NCBI RefSeq assembly: GCF_014145675.1
Contig: NZ_JACGZW010000006.1
Coordinates: 434,001-498,000 of the forward strand
Direction: 5' to 3'
Length of the DNA stretch: 64,000 nucleotides
From: Amycolatopsis dendrobii
GTDB lineage: Bacteria; Actinomycetota; Actinomycetes; Mycobacteriales; Pseudonocardiaceae
The notes below the pieces were generated by a model. It was not told the DNA's origin. It ran no database searches and saw nothing but the letters and a program-made list of their open reading frames with translations. Each line of letters starts with the position of its first letter. Position 1 is the first letter of the stretch. The position numbers and the translations under genes were made by a program. Below are positions 41,390-49,517 of the stretch, in pieces.

Positions 41390-42154
41390 TCACGGCTCTC
41401 GGTACGCCCGCGGCGGGGCGCCGAGCAGGCGGCTGAACATCGTGGTGAAGGCGGCGGGGCTTTCGTATCCGAGGGTGACCGCGACGTCGGCGACCGGGAG
41501 ATCCGCGGCGAGCAGCGGGAGAGCGCGCAGCACACAGGCTCGCTCCCGCCAGCGCGCGAAGCTCAGGCCCGTTTCGGCGCGGAACAGCCGGTGCAGCGTG
41601 CGTTCGCTGACGTGCAACTCCTCCGCCCAGCGAGACGGCGGATCGTGTACATCGGGAGCGTCCGAAAAGGACTGACACAGTGCTCGCAAGCCCTCGTGCC
41701 TCGGCCACGGGAGTTCGAGCGGCAACGGCACGCAGCGAGAGATTTCGTGCAGCAGAAGGGAAATCAGCGTGGCGTCGCGGCCGCGGCGAGGGTATTCCGG
41801 GGCGACGTCCACGGCTTCCCGGAGCAATTCCCGCAGCAGGGGCGAGACGTCGACGGTCTGGCAGCGGCGCGGGAACCACGGCACAGCGGACGGTTCCAGA
41901 TACAGACTGCGCGTGGTCACGTTCATCATCACGACGCTGTGATCGGTCTCCGGCGGGATCAGCACCGCGCGCCGCGTCGGGACGGTCCAAGTTCCGTCGG
42001 CCGTTCCGACCCGCATAGCACCGGTGGCTCCGTAGAGGAACTGCGCGCGGCGGTGGCGATGCGGCGGCAGGAAGTGGTCCGGCGGGTAGTCCGTGCTGAT
42101 CGCGAGCACGGCCCTCGGCAGGGCGTCGACCTCGGACAACGGAACGTTGCGCAT
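41390..42154 (-). CDS. AraC-family regulator with cupin N-terminal domain
   Basis: A 254-residue regulator. Residues 15-100 form a cupin-like sensor (FLPPHRHRRAQFLYGATGAM; LIPPETDHSV), and the C-terminal double HTH (WAEELHVSERTLHRLFRAE; VADVAVTLGYESPAAFTTMF) is of AraC type. ATG 42154 begins MRNVPLSEV; the frame is open further but lacks a domain there. It is divergent from a TauE-like transporter gene and may control it. Confidence 0.88.
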   Translation of the reverse strand: MRNVPLSEVDALPRAVLAISTDYPPDHFLPPHRHRRAQFLYGATGAMRVGTADGTWTVPTRRAVLIPPETDHSVVMMNVTTRSLYLEPSAVPWFPRRCQTVDVSPLLRELLREAVDVAPEYPRRGRDATLISLLLHEISRCVPLPLELPWPRHEGLRALCQSFSDAPDVHDPPSRWAEELHVSERTLHRLFRAETGLSFARWRERACVLRALPLLAADLPVADVAVTLGYESPAAFTTMFSRLLGAPPRAYREP

Positions 42155-42240
42155 GGCTACAGAGTAGGTGTCCGAAGCTCGAAAGAAGCTGGCGAATCTT
42201 CGGATGCGCGCCGCACCCGTCACGACCTACCTTGAAACCA

Positions 42241-43005
42241 GTGTTGACCTCGATCCTGATTCTTCTGCTCTTCGGCTGCCTCAGCGGCGTCACGACCGTG
42301 CTGTTCGGTTTCGGCGGCGGATTCGTCACTGTGCCAGTGGTCGCGGCGGTCACGAGCCGCGGCGACGCGATGCATGTCGCCGTCGCAACGTCCACTGCGG
42401 TGATGGTGGTGAACGCGGTCAGCGCGACCGTCGTGCAAGCCAGGGCCGGACGTCTCCGTCGCGACTACATCTGGCCGCTCGTCGCGTTCGTCGCGGTCGG
42501 TGCCGTCATAGGTTCGGTAGCGGCGACTTACGCGGGGGACGGACTGTTGCGCGTCCTGTTCATCGCCTACCTGGCAGTGACCATTGTGGACAGCCTGGCG
42601 CGCGGCGGATTCCTTAAGCCGCAAGGGGAACCCAAGCCGTTGAGCACGTTCACGACTACCGCGGGCGGGGTCGGAATCGGTGCGGTGGCGAGTTTTCTCG
42701 GGGTGGGCGGCAGCGTGATGACGGTGCCGTTGCTGCGCCGCAAGGGGCTTCCGATGGCGGACGCGGCCGCGATGGCGAACCCGCTCAGCGTGCCGGTCGC
42801 GGTAGTGGCGACGGCGGTCTACGCGACAGCGGGCGGCGGGCCGTCAGGGTATCTCGACCCGATCGCGGGCGCGGCACTGCTGGCCGGTTCACTGCCGACG
42901 ATCGCGCTCGTCCGGCGGGTCGCCGACCGGTTGCCGGACAAGGTGCATGCCGTCGCGTACGTGGTGCTGCTGGCGGCGGCGCTGATCGCGGTCGCGGTCA
43001 GCTGA
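42241..43005 (+). CDS. TauE/SafE-family (TSUP) membrane transporter
   Basis: A 254-residue protein with eight hydrophobic segments in two similar halves. The family Gly-rich turns are seen in LFGFGGGFVTVPVV (first half) and ASFLGVGGSVMTVPLL (second half). TSUP proteins export sulfite, sulfoacetate or other small organic anions. GTG 42241 and an upstream TTG 42232 are both possible starts. It is divergent from the AraC gene and overlaps the convergent ArsC-like gene by 8 bp. Confidence 0.88.
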   Translation: MLTSILILLLFGCLSGVTTVLFGFGGGFVTVPVVAAVTSRGDAMHVAVATSTAVMVVNAVSATVVQARAGRLRRDYIWPLVAFVAVGAVIGSVAATYAGDGLLRVLFIAYLAVTIVDSLARGGFLKPQGEPKPLSTFTTTAGGVGIGAVASFLGVGGSVMTVPLLRRKGLPMADAAAMANPLSVPVAVVATAVYATAGGGPSGYLDPIAGAALLAGSLPTIALVRRVADRLPDKVHAVAYVVLLAAALIAVAVS

Positions 43006-43354
43006 GCACCGACCGGACGGTGTTCTCGTCGCGGGCGACGACCGCGGTGCCGTCGTCGGCGGTGATGATCGGACGCTGGATCAGCTCCGGGTGCTCGGCG
43101 AGCGCGGCGATCCACCGTGGACGGTCTTCCGGGGCCCGGCCCCAGGATTTCAGCTCGAGTTCACCGGCGATTTTCTCGCCGGTGCGGGTGATGTCCCACG
43201 GGTCGAGGCCGAGCCGGTCGAGCACCGCGACGAGTTCCGCCTCGGTCGGCGGATCCTCCAGATAGCGGCGCACGGTGTACTCCGCGCCCGCCTCGTCGAG
43301 CAGCGACACCGCCGAACGGCACTTGGAACAACGCGGGTTCACCCAGATCTCCAC
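42998..43354 (-). CDS. ArsC-family glutaredoxin-like arsenate reductase homologue
   Basis: A 118-residue thioredoxin-fold protein. The N-terminal NPRCSKC motif places Cys9 at the ArsC catalytic position, with a further Cys12. The three-arginine/Pro pattern (RPRWIAALAEHPELIQRPII) near residue 78 is typical of ArsC, which reduces arsenate with a thiol donor. Mycothiol would be the donor in this taxon. It starts with GTG. No arsR or arsenite pump is nearby, so a housekeeping redox role is possible. Confidence 0.85.
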   Translation of the reverse strand: MEIWVNPRCSKCRSAVSLLDEAGAEYTVRRYLEDPPTEAELVAVLDRLGLDPWDITRTGEKIAGELELKSWGRAPEDRPRWIAALAEHPELIQRPIITADDGTAVVARDENTVRSVLS

Positions 43355-43460
43355 CCGCGCAGTTTACCCCGCGCGGACGGAGTTCCCGGCGGGGCAAGAG
43401 TTCTTCGGTGCGTCCTGGATCACTTGCCCCGACCGGGTGGAACGGGCGTACCGTTCGTAC

Positions 43461-43994
43461 ATGACCCTGCCGCTGACCACCGACCGTCTCGTGATCCGGG
43501 ACTGGACGGCTGACGACGCCGAAGCCGCGTATCAGATCTACGGCTCTTCCGATGTGACTCATTGGCTGACTCCCGCGATGGACCGGGTCGCCGACGAAGC
43601 CGCGATGCGGTCGGTGTTGCAGGCCTGGCAGGAGGCGCAGCCCAATCTGATTCCGCCTCGGGGCCGGTGGGCGGTGGAGCTGCGGTCTGACGGGCGGGTC
43701 GTTGGCGGACTGGGGATTCGGTTGCTGCCTCCCTACCGGGAGGATTTGGAGTTGAGCTGGCAGTTGCGGCCTGAGGAGTGGGGGCACGGGTACGCGACCG
43801 AGGCCGCGCGGGCGCTGGTGGAGTGGGCGTTTTCCCAGGACGGGACCGATGAGTTGTTCGCGGTCGCCCGGCCCAGTAATTCGCGGGCTATCGCGACCGC
43901 GGAGCGGATTGGGATGTCGTGGGTGGGGGAGACTACTAAGTATTACGAGTTGAGGTTGCAGGTTTATCGGATTCGGCGGGGGGATGTTGTTTGA
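43461..43994 (+). CDS. GNAT-family N-acetyltransferase (RimJ/RimL-like)
   Basis: A 177-residue acetyltransferase. LTTDRLVIRDWTADDAEAAY opens the domain, the acetyl-CoA loop is LRPEEWGHGYATEAARAL, and RPSNSRAIATAERIGMSWV matches the RimJ/RimL branch that modifies protein N-termini or small amines. ATG 43461. The 3' third uses unusually many TTG, GGG and T-ending codons compared with its 5' part and neighbours. Substrate unknown. Confidence 0.87.
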   Translation: MTLPLTTDRLVIRDWTADDAEAAYQIYGSSDVTHWLTPAMDRVADEAAMRSVLQAWQEAQPNLIPPRGRWAVELRSDGRVVGGLGIRLLPPYREDLELSWQLRPEEWGHGYATEAARALVEWAFSQDGTDELFAVARPSNSRAIATAERIGMSWVGETTKYYELRLQVYRIRRGDVV

Positions 43995-44069
43995 CCGCTG
44001 GGGCTCGTCGCCTGGCGGCGGCATTGGCCCGGGCGTGCGTGGGGCACCCCGAAGCTTGATTGCGATGAC

Positions 44070-44124
44070 GGTCTGAGGGTGGTTGTCAAGGCTGGAAAGA
44101 TGCCTTGACAACCACCCTCAGACC
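44070..44124. repeat. palindrome, family 2
   Basis: Perfect 23-base arms (44070-44092 and 44102-44124) flank TGGAAAGAT, the reverse complement of ATCTTTCCA. The inner TTGTCAAGGC and the loop match the copy at 36989, whereas the outer arm changes from GGTTCGGGGGTGC to GGTCTGAGGGTGG with full pairing kept. It lies between convergent genes. Confidence 0.85.
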
Positions 44125-44142
44125 GCATTTTGGCTTCGTATC

Positions 44143-44171
44143 GGGGAACCCTGGGTTCCTCAGGGTTCCCC
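44143..44171. terminator. short palindrome GGGGAACCCTG, related to family 1
   Basis: GGGGAACCCTG and CAGGGTTCCCC form an 11-bp perfect stem with a 7-base loop. The arm sequence resembles the outer arm of the repeat at 36649. It lies downstream of the azoreductase gene and after the family-2 palindrome, consistent with termination in this convergent gap. Confidence 0.6.
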
Positions 44172-44217
44172 TCACGTAATGCTGCCGCCTCCGGAAGGTT
44201 CGTGAAGGCCTTGGCTG

Positions 44218-44853
44218 TCAGCGGGTGGCGGTGGCGGGGGTCCAGAGGGCGTCGATTTCTCGTTCCGCGGCGGCAAGGCTTTCTTCGGCGTGCGAGCGGA
44301 ATTCCGCCAGTGCCGGGTTGACGCCTGCCATGGTGAATTCCGCGGTGATGAAGCGCGGTTCCAGGCCGGTCAAGGAAAGGCCGTGGGGCAGCCAGCCTTC
44401 CGCATGGTCCCAGCCGTGGCGAGGAGTGCCTTCGCCGTAGCCGCCGCCTCGGCTTGCCAGGACCAGGAGTTCTCGGCCGCCGCCCAGGACGGACGGGTCG
44501 TCGCCGGCGGCTGCGATCAGGCGGTCCACCCAGGCCTTCACCGAACTCGGGGCACCGTAGTTGTAGAGCGGCAGGCCCAGCAGCACGGTGTCCGCGGCCA
44601 GTACTTCCGCCGCCAGCTCTTCGCCGATTCGGGCGGCTTCGCGGTGGTCCGCGGTGTGTTCGGACGCGGGGGTGATGCGGGCTTCCCAGGCCAGCGGGTC
44701 CAGGTGCGGGATGGGGTTCGCGCCCAGATCTCGGTAGGTCACCGTCCCGTCTGGATGGGCTGCGCGCCAAGCCCGAGCAGCCCTCGCGCTGAGTTTTCGG
44801 CTCACCGAGCGGTCGCCGTTGATGCTGGAGTCGAGGTGCAGCAGGTGTGCCAT
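44218..44853 (-). CDS. FMN-dependent NADH:quinone oxidoreductase / azoreductase
   Basis: A 211-residue flavodoxin-fold enzyme of the AzoR family, which reduces quinones and azo dyes with NADH. LLHLDSSINGDRSVSRKLSA (4-23) is the FMN-phosphate loop, LLGLPLYNYGAPSSVKAWVD (about 92) the isoalloxazine-binding loop, and ASRGGGYGEG (about 133) the third FMN contact. ATG 44853. It is divergent from a MarR gene with a shared palindrome, a common arrangement for quinone- or electrophile-induced azoreductases. Confidence 0.92.
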   Translation of the reverse strand: MAHLLHLDSSINGDRSVSRKLSARAARAWRAAHPDGTVTYRDLGANPIPHLDPLAWEARITPASEHTADHREAARIGEELAAEVLAADTVLLGLPLYNYGAPSSVKAWVDRLIAAAGDDPSVLGGGRELLVLASRGGGYGEGTPRHGWDHAEGWLPHGLSLTGLEPRFITAEFTMAGVNPALAEFRSHAEESLAAAEREIDALWTPATATR

Positions 44854-44874
44854 GTCGATGACCGTCCGTAGATA

Positions 44875-44891
44875 GTTTGTGTAAGACAAAC
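44875..44891. promoter_or_regulatory. inverted repeat GTTTGT-N5-ACAAAC between azoreductase and MarR genes
   Basis: A 6+5+6 inverted repeat lies 22 bp before the azoreductase start. Its AT-rich setting suggests overlap with promoter elements. The divergent MarR protein is the likely binder. Confidence 0.6.
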
Positions 44892-44937
44892 CATTTATAG
44901 CACGGCAGCTACCCGGACTGTCTCGTAGACTGGACAC

Positions 44938-45417
44938 ATGGTTCCGCTGCCGCTCGTCGCCCAGGCTCCGCGCAGGTCTGGTGCGTTGCTCGAGCACTTC
45001 GCGCGCCGGATCCGGCTGCGCGCGGAGAGCGTGCTCGCTCCGTTCGGGCTGCGGCCTCGGCATTTGATCGCCCTGACCGTCCTCCAGACCCGCGGTTCCA
45101 GCACCCAGCAGTCCCTCGCGCAGATCCTCGAGATGGACAGCACCAACGTCGTCGGCCTGCTCAACGACCTCGAAAGCGACCAGCTGATCGAGCGGCGCCG
45201 GTCGCCGGAGGACCGCAGGCGGCACGTCGTCGTGCTGACCGAGCGGGGTGCGAAAGAGCTGGCCCGGGCCGAGGCGGCGCTCGCGGCGGTGGAGGACGAG
45301 GTCTTCGCGGCGCTCGATCCGGACCAGCGCGAGCAGCTCTACAACTTGCTGTTGCAAGCGGCTTCCGGAACGGTCGACAGCAGCTCTTGTACCGAGGAGC
45401 CTCCGCCGACCTGCTGA
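44938..45417 (+). CDS. MarR-family transcriptional regulator
   Basis: A 159-residue regulator. The winged helix (STQQSLAQILEMDSTNVVGL, then LESDQLIERRRSPEDRRRHV) spans about 55-105 with flanking dimerisation helices. The only cysteines are at the C-terminal end (SSSCTEEPPPTC), unlike the N-terminal sensor Cys of YodB-type MarR/DUF24 proteins. It is divergent from the azoreductase gene and precedes the LigD-like gene by 15 bp. Confidence 0.88.
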   Translation: MVPLPLVAQAPRRSGALLEHFARRIRLRAESVLAPFGLRPRHLIALTVLQTRGSSTQQSLAQILEMDSTNVVGLLNDLESDQLIERRRSPEDRRRHVVVLTERGAKELARAEAALAAVEDEVFAALDPDQREQLYNLLLQAASGTVDSSSCTEEPPPTC

Positions 45418-45432
45418 CGGGAGGGGCAGCGA

Positions 45433-47022
45433 ATGGACGGTGCCGCCGAGCGGCTGGCGAAGTACCGCGCCATGCGCAACTTCGCGAAGACCGACGAGCC
45501 AGCCGGTGCGAATGCCCCGAAGGAACCTGGCTACCGGTTCGTCGTGCAGCGGCATCGGGCGCGGCGGAAGCATTACGATTTCCGGCTTGAGCTGGGTGGC
45601 GTGCTGGTCAGCTGGGCGGTGCCGAAGGGGCCGACGCTCGATCCGAAGGCGCGGCGGATGGCCGTGCACGTCGAGGACCATCCGCTGGAGTACGCCGATT
45701 TCGAAGGCGTCATCCCGCGCGGCGAGTACGGCGGCGGCGACGTCATCGTCTGGGATCGCGGACGCTGGGAACCGGTCGACACCGACGATCCCGAGCAGGC
45801 GCTCGCGGACGGGAACCTGCACTTCGACCTGTACGGCGAGAAGCTGGCCGGGCGCTTCGTGCTGATCCGTCCCAAGAAGGACGACGACGGGAAGCAATGG
45901 TTTCTGCTGCACAAGCAGGACGACCACGCCACCGCCGGCTGGGACGCGGAGGAGCATCCGAAGTCGGTGAAAAGCGGGCTCACCAATGACGAGATCGCGG
46001 CCGCTCCCCCGGCGTTGTGGCGCGGCGATCTGCCTGCGACCGAGGCGGAAGTGCCGTTGCATCCAGTGTTCGAGCCGGCGTCGGAGGACGAGCTCGAAGC
46101 ACTGAGCGAACTGGGCAAGCAGGGCACGTGGACGGTCGCCGGGCGGCAGGTGAAGGTCACCAATCTCGACAAGACGCTGATCCCCGGCCGCGACGGCGAA
46201 GCGCCGATCACCAAACGGGAACTGATCGAGTACTACACCCGGATCGCGCCGACGATGCTTCCCTACCTCGCCGGCCGCGCGCTCAACACCAACCGGTTCC
46301 CGGGCGGCGTCGGCAAACCCGGGTTCTGGCACAAGGAAGTCCCCGACCACGCGCCGGAGTGGCTGCACCGCTGGCATTACGAAGGAGCCGACCCCGGCGA
46401 CGTGCAGCAGTACCTCGTGCCCTCCGGCGTGGCGGATCTGGCTTGGCTGGCCAATTTCGCCGCGTTGGAACTGCACGCGTGGACGTCGCGCACGTCCGAT
46501 GTCGAGCACCCGACCTGGTTGCTGTTCGACATCGACCCCGGTTCGGAAACCTCGTTCGACGACGTGCTCGCGCTCGCCCGGTTGCACCGCACCGCACTCG
46601 ATCACTTCGGGCTCATCGGGCGGCCGAAGACGACCGGGCAGCGCGGGATCCAGATTTGGGTGCCGGTTGAGCCGCGGTACACGTACGCGCAGACCCGGGC
46701 GTGGGCGGAAACCGTGTCGAAGTCGATCGGCAAGATCGTGCCGGACCTGGTGAGCTGGGCGTGGCAGAAGGATCGCCGCGGCGGGCTGGCACGGCTCGAC
46801 TACACGCAGAACGTGCTGAACAAAACCCTCGTCGCGCCGTACAGCGTGCGGCCGAAGCCGGGGGCGCCGGTGTCTGTCCCGCTGGAGTGGGACGAACTCG
46901 ACGACCCCGACCTCACTCCGGATCGATGGACGATCCGGACGGTGCTCGATCGTGTGGCGAAGGCGGGAGATCCGTTCGCGCAACTGCTGGACGTGCACCA
47001 ACGCCTGCCGCAGCTGTCGTGA
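45433..47022 (+). CDS. LigD-like protein: phosphoesterase + primase-polymerase domains, no ligase
   Basis: A 529-residue protein related to bacterial NHEJ LigD. Residues 30-165 are the 3'-phosphoesterase domain (VVQRHRARRKHYDFRLE with His41, His47, Asp49; HVEDHPLEYADFEG; IPRGEYGGGDV). Residues 235-525 are the archaeo-eukaryotic-primase-type polymerase domain (VTNLDKTLIPG; LNTNRFPGGV; catalytic Asp366 and Asp368 in LLFDIDPG). The ATP-dependent ligase domain of full LigD is absent. GAGGGG precedes ATG 45433. No ku gene is in the window. The last 110 bp overlap the convergent MFS gene. Confidence 0.9.
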   Translation: MDGAAERLAKYRAMRNFAKTDEPAGANAPKEPGYRFVVQRHRARRKHYDFRLELGGVLVSWAVPKGPTLDPKARRMAVHVEDHPLEYADFEGVIPRGEYGGGDVIVWDRGRWEPVDTDDPEQALADGNLHFDLYGEKLAGRFVLIRPKKDDDGKQWFLLHKQDDHATAGWDAEEHPKSVKSGLTNDEIAAAPPALWRGDLPATEAEVPLHPVFEPASEDELEALSELGKQGTWTVAGRQVKVTNLDKTLIPGRDGEAPITKRELIEYYTRIAPTMLPYLAGRALNTNRFPGGVGKPGFWHKEVPDHAPEWLHRWHYEGADPGDVQQYLVPSGVADLAWLANFAALELHAWTSRTSDVEHPTWLLFDIDPGSETSFDDVLALARLHRTALDHFGLIGRPKTTGQRGIQIWVPVEPRYTYAQTRAWAETVSKSIGKIVPDLVSWAWQKDRRGGLARLDYTQNVLNKTLVAPYSVRPKPGAPVSVPLEWDELDDPDLTPDRWTIRTVLDRVAKAGDPFAQLLDVHQRLPQLS

Positions 47023-48310
47023 AAACCCCCGCCGCGGCCACGACGGCGAAGCCGATCAGCAGGTAGCGCGCGGACGTCACCATCGACGGTGCGCCCAAGT
47101 TCACCAACAGCCCGGCTATCGAGGCACCGAACGCAGTCGCCATCGTGAGCACTGTCGCGATTGCGGCAGCCGCTTGCTGACCGCTGGCCATCGCGGCTAC
47201 CGACAGGTGCGGCATGGCGATGCCGATCCCGGTACCACCGGCGAGAAGGACCGCCAGCCACGCCAGTACCGAGGCGTTTTCCCTCTGCAGCAAGGCAAGT
47301 ACGACGAAGGCAGCAGCCAGCAGAGTCGGTCCGGCCAGGCAGAGCAGCCGGACGCGACGGGCGGACGAGCTGACGATCTGCCCGGCGGACCAGCCGAAGG
47401 ACAGTGCGGCGGAGAAGAAACCCGCTGCCGCAGGCGGTAATCCGCCGAGATGCTGACTGAACAGCGGCAGGAACGCCTCGACCGAGACTCCGGCGGCGAG
47501 GCACATGATGGTCAGGTAGATCCAGCGCAGCGGCGAGCCGGACTCGTAGGCTTCAGCGGGCAGGACTCGGACCGCGGCACGCTTCTCAACGAGCAGAAAC
47601 GCCACGACGAAACCGAATCCCAGCACGATGAACGCTGCCATCGCTAGGATGCTGGTCAAGATCCCGGCGATGCTCACCGCCCCGACCGCACCCACCACGG
47701 CTGCCAACGCGAAGGACGGAACGGGAGCGGAGGGGCTTCGCTCGCTGCGCGGAAGCGCCCGCGGCACCTGCGCCGCGATCACGACCGCTGCACCAGCCAG
47801 CACGACGAACGCCGCCCGCCACGAACCGAATTGCGCGAACAACCCGCCGAGCGCCGGGCCGACGAGGTTGCCGACGCCGAACATCGCCGAGATCAACGCG
47901 CTCCCCCGTGCCCACAACTGCCGCGGCAGCGCCGAATGAATCACCGCGAAACCCAGCCCGGTGAGCAATCCCGCGCCCAAGCCCTGCACTCCGCGGCCGG
48001 CCAGCAGCACCGGCATCGCCGGGCTCACCGCGCACACCACCGAGCCCGTCGCGAAAACGCCGAATCCGAGGTAGTACGCCGTCGCGTTGCCGAGGCGGGC
48101 GAGCGCCCGGCTGACGAACATCGTCGCGACGACCTGCGCGACCAGGAACGCCGTCATGTTCCACGCGTAGAGCCGCTCCCCGCCGATGCCGGCGACCGCG
48201 GTCGGCAAAAGGCTGGCCGCCACATAGATGTTGACCGCGCCGACGAGCACACCGCCGGCCAGCACGACCGCGGTGCTGAAATGCGCTCCCAATTCGCGCC
48301 ACGAACCCAC
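46913..48310 (-). CDS. MFS transporter
   Basis: A 465-residue transporter with about 12 helices. VVATMFVSRALARLGNATAY (about 58) holds a degenerate motif A and GVGNLVGPALGGLFAQFGSW (about 143) motif C, typical of drug-proton antiporters. GTG 48310 is preceded by GGAGGAG. The final 27-residue hydrophilic tail (ARTDLPPSPHDRAPSG) lies within the 110-bp overlap with the LigD-like gene on the other strand. An XRE-cupin regulator gene lies 85 bp upstream on the same strand and may control it. Confidence 0.87.
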   Translation of the reverse strand: MGSWRELGAHFSTAVVLAGGVLVGAVNIYVAASLLPTAVAGIGGERLYAWNMTAFLVAQVVATMFVSRALARLGNATAYYLGFGVFATGSVVCAVSPAMPVLLAGRGVQGLGAGLLTGLGFAVIHSALPRQLWARGSALISAMFGVGNLVGPALGGLFAQFGSWRAAFVVLAGAAVVIAAQVPRALPRSERSPSAPVPSFALAAVVGAVGAVSIAGILTSILAMAAFIVLGFGFVVAFLLVEKRAAVRVLPAEAYESGSPLRWIYLTIMCLAAGVSVEAFLPLFSQHLGGLPPAAAGFFSAALSFGWSAGQIVSSSARRVRLLCLAGPTLLAAAFVVLALLQRENASVLAWLAVLLAGGTGIGIAMPHLSVAAMASGQQAAAAIATVLTMATAFGASIAGLLVNLGAPSMVTSARYLLIGFAVVAAAGVFTTAAAGVGARPAVARTDLPPSPHDRAPSGSSIDPE

Positions 48311-48395
48311 TTTGCTTCTCCTCCCGGATGCTGTGCGGTCGCATCATGTCCGGGCGGGAGGCCCCGGTAATCAGACAAATCAGGCGTGAACTGAG

Positions 48396-48953
48396 TCACA
48401 CCTTGGTGAGCACCACCAGATAACGGCACGGCTGGTTTCCAGGGTTCTCGTACGCGCAGTCGACCGGGCGGCCCAGCTGAAGACAGTCGCCCTCGGCGAG
48501 TTCGTGCACGACTTCGCCTTCGTGGAACCGCAATTGGCCGGACAGCACCCAGACCTGATGGTCGGCGAAGGCGTAGGAACTGGCCGGGAATCCGGCTTTC
48601 GCACCGGGCGGCAGGTCGACTTCGACCAGCTCAGTAGCCCCGTGCCCGGGAGGCGAAACAGCGCGGCGCACATAGCCGGTGACCGGGTCCTGCCAGGTCG
48701 GCTGGTCTTCACGACGCGCGAGGCGGCGGTCGTCGCCCTCCGCGCGGGCGATGAGTTCGGACAGCGTGAGCCCGAGCGCGGTGGCGAGCCGGCTCAACAG
48801 CACGGCCGTCGGCTGCGCTTCACCGCGCTCGATTTTCCCGATCATGGCGCGGGAAACTCCGGAACGTTCAGCGAGCACGCCCGCGGACAGCGCACGGTCC
48901 TGCCGGGCTTCACGCACCGCCGCGGCGAGCGAAGCGGAGAGGGGATCGGTCAC
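48396..48953 (-). CDS. XRE-family regulator with C-terminal cupin
   Basis: A 185-residue regulator. The HTH (GVLAERSGVSRAMIGKIERG) lies at 23-45 and a cupin sensor at 105-180 (VLSGQLRFHEGEVVHELAEG). This HTH_3-cupin_2 design is common for regulators of transport and amine metabolism. It starts with GTG. It is divergent from the GNAT gene across 42 bp and upstream of the MFS gene; either could be its target. Confidence 0.88.
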   Translation of the reverse strand: MTDPLSASLAAAVREARQDRALSAGVLAERSGVSRAMIGKIERGEAQPTAVLLSRLATALGLTLSELIARAEGDDRRLARREDQPTWQDPVTGYVRRAVSPPGHGATELVEVDLPPGAKAGFPASSYAFADHQVWVLSGQLRFHEGEVVHELAEGDCLQLGRPVDCAYENPGNQPCRYLVVLTKV

Positions 48954-48995
48954 AGTGGTCGACTATAGCAGCGGATCGTGTCTACTATCGGGGAC

Positions 48996-49517
48996 ATGTT
49001 GATCCGACCTGCCGAAGAACGGGACGCCGAGGCGTGCGCGGCGATCTACGCGCCGTACGTCCGGGACACCACGATCAGCTTTGAGACCGAACCGCCGACG
49101 CCGACGGAAATGGCCGCCCGGATCGCGAAGGCGACGAAGTCGCACGCGTGGCTGGTGCTGGAAATCGACGGCTCAGTGGCGGGATACGCGTACGGCAGCC
49201 CGTACAAGGAGCGTGCGGCTTATCGTTGGTCGTGCGAGGTCAGCGTCTACCTGGCGCAGGATCGTCGACGCGCGGGCGGCGGAAAAGCCTTGTACGAAGC
49301 CCTTTTCGCCCGGCTCGCCGAACGCGGCTTCCGCATGGCCGTCGCCGGGATGACGCAGCCGAACGAACCCAGCGTCGGACTGCACAAGGCGATGGGCTTC
49401 GAACTCATCGGGACTTGGCGGCGGATCGGCTGGAAACACGGAGCCTGGCGCGACGTCACCTGGATGCAGCGAGAACTCGTCCCCGCATCAGACGACACAC
49501 CGGAAGAACCCCGTTAA
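48996..49517 (+). CDS. GNAT acetyltransferase, phosphinothricin/methionine-sulfone-type
   Basis: A 173-residue acetyltransferase resembling the PAT/MddA group, which acetylates L-phosphinothricin or methionine derivatives. Signatures are IRPAEERDAEACAAIYAPYV at the start, the acetyl-CoA loop DRRRAGGGKALYEAL, and SVGLHKAMGFELIGTWRRIG. PAT-like genes are widespread in actinomycetes and usually do not indicate true phosphinothricin resistance. ATG 48996 is preferred over an upstream GTG. The stop overlaps the convergent coiled-coil gene. Confidence 0.87.
   Translation: MLIRPAEERDAEACAAIYAPYVRDTTISFETEPPTPTEMAARIAKATKSHAWLVLEIDGSVAGYAYGSPYKERAAYRWSCEVSVYLAQDRRRAGGGKALYEALFARLAERGFRMAVAGMTQPNEPSVGLHKAMGFELIGTWRRIGWKHGAWRDVTWMQRELVPASDDTPEEPR

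Noticed and set aside
48996..49517. Phosphinothricin resistance gene
   Set aside because: Sequence fits the PAT/MddA group, but most chromosomal members act on methionine derivatives; specificity is not readable.
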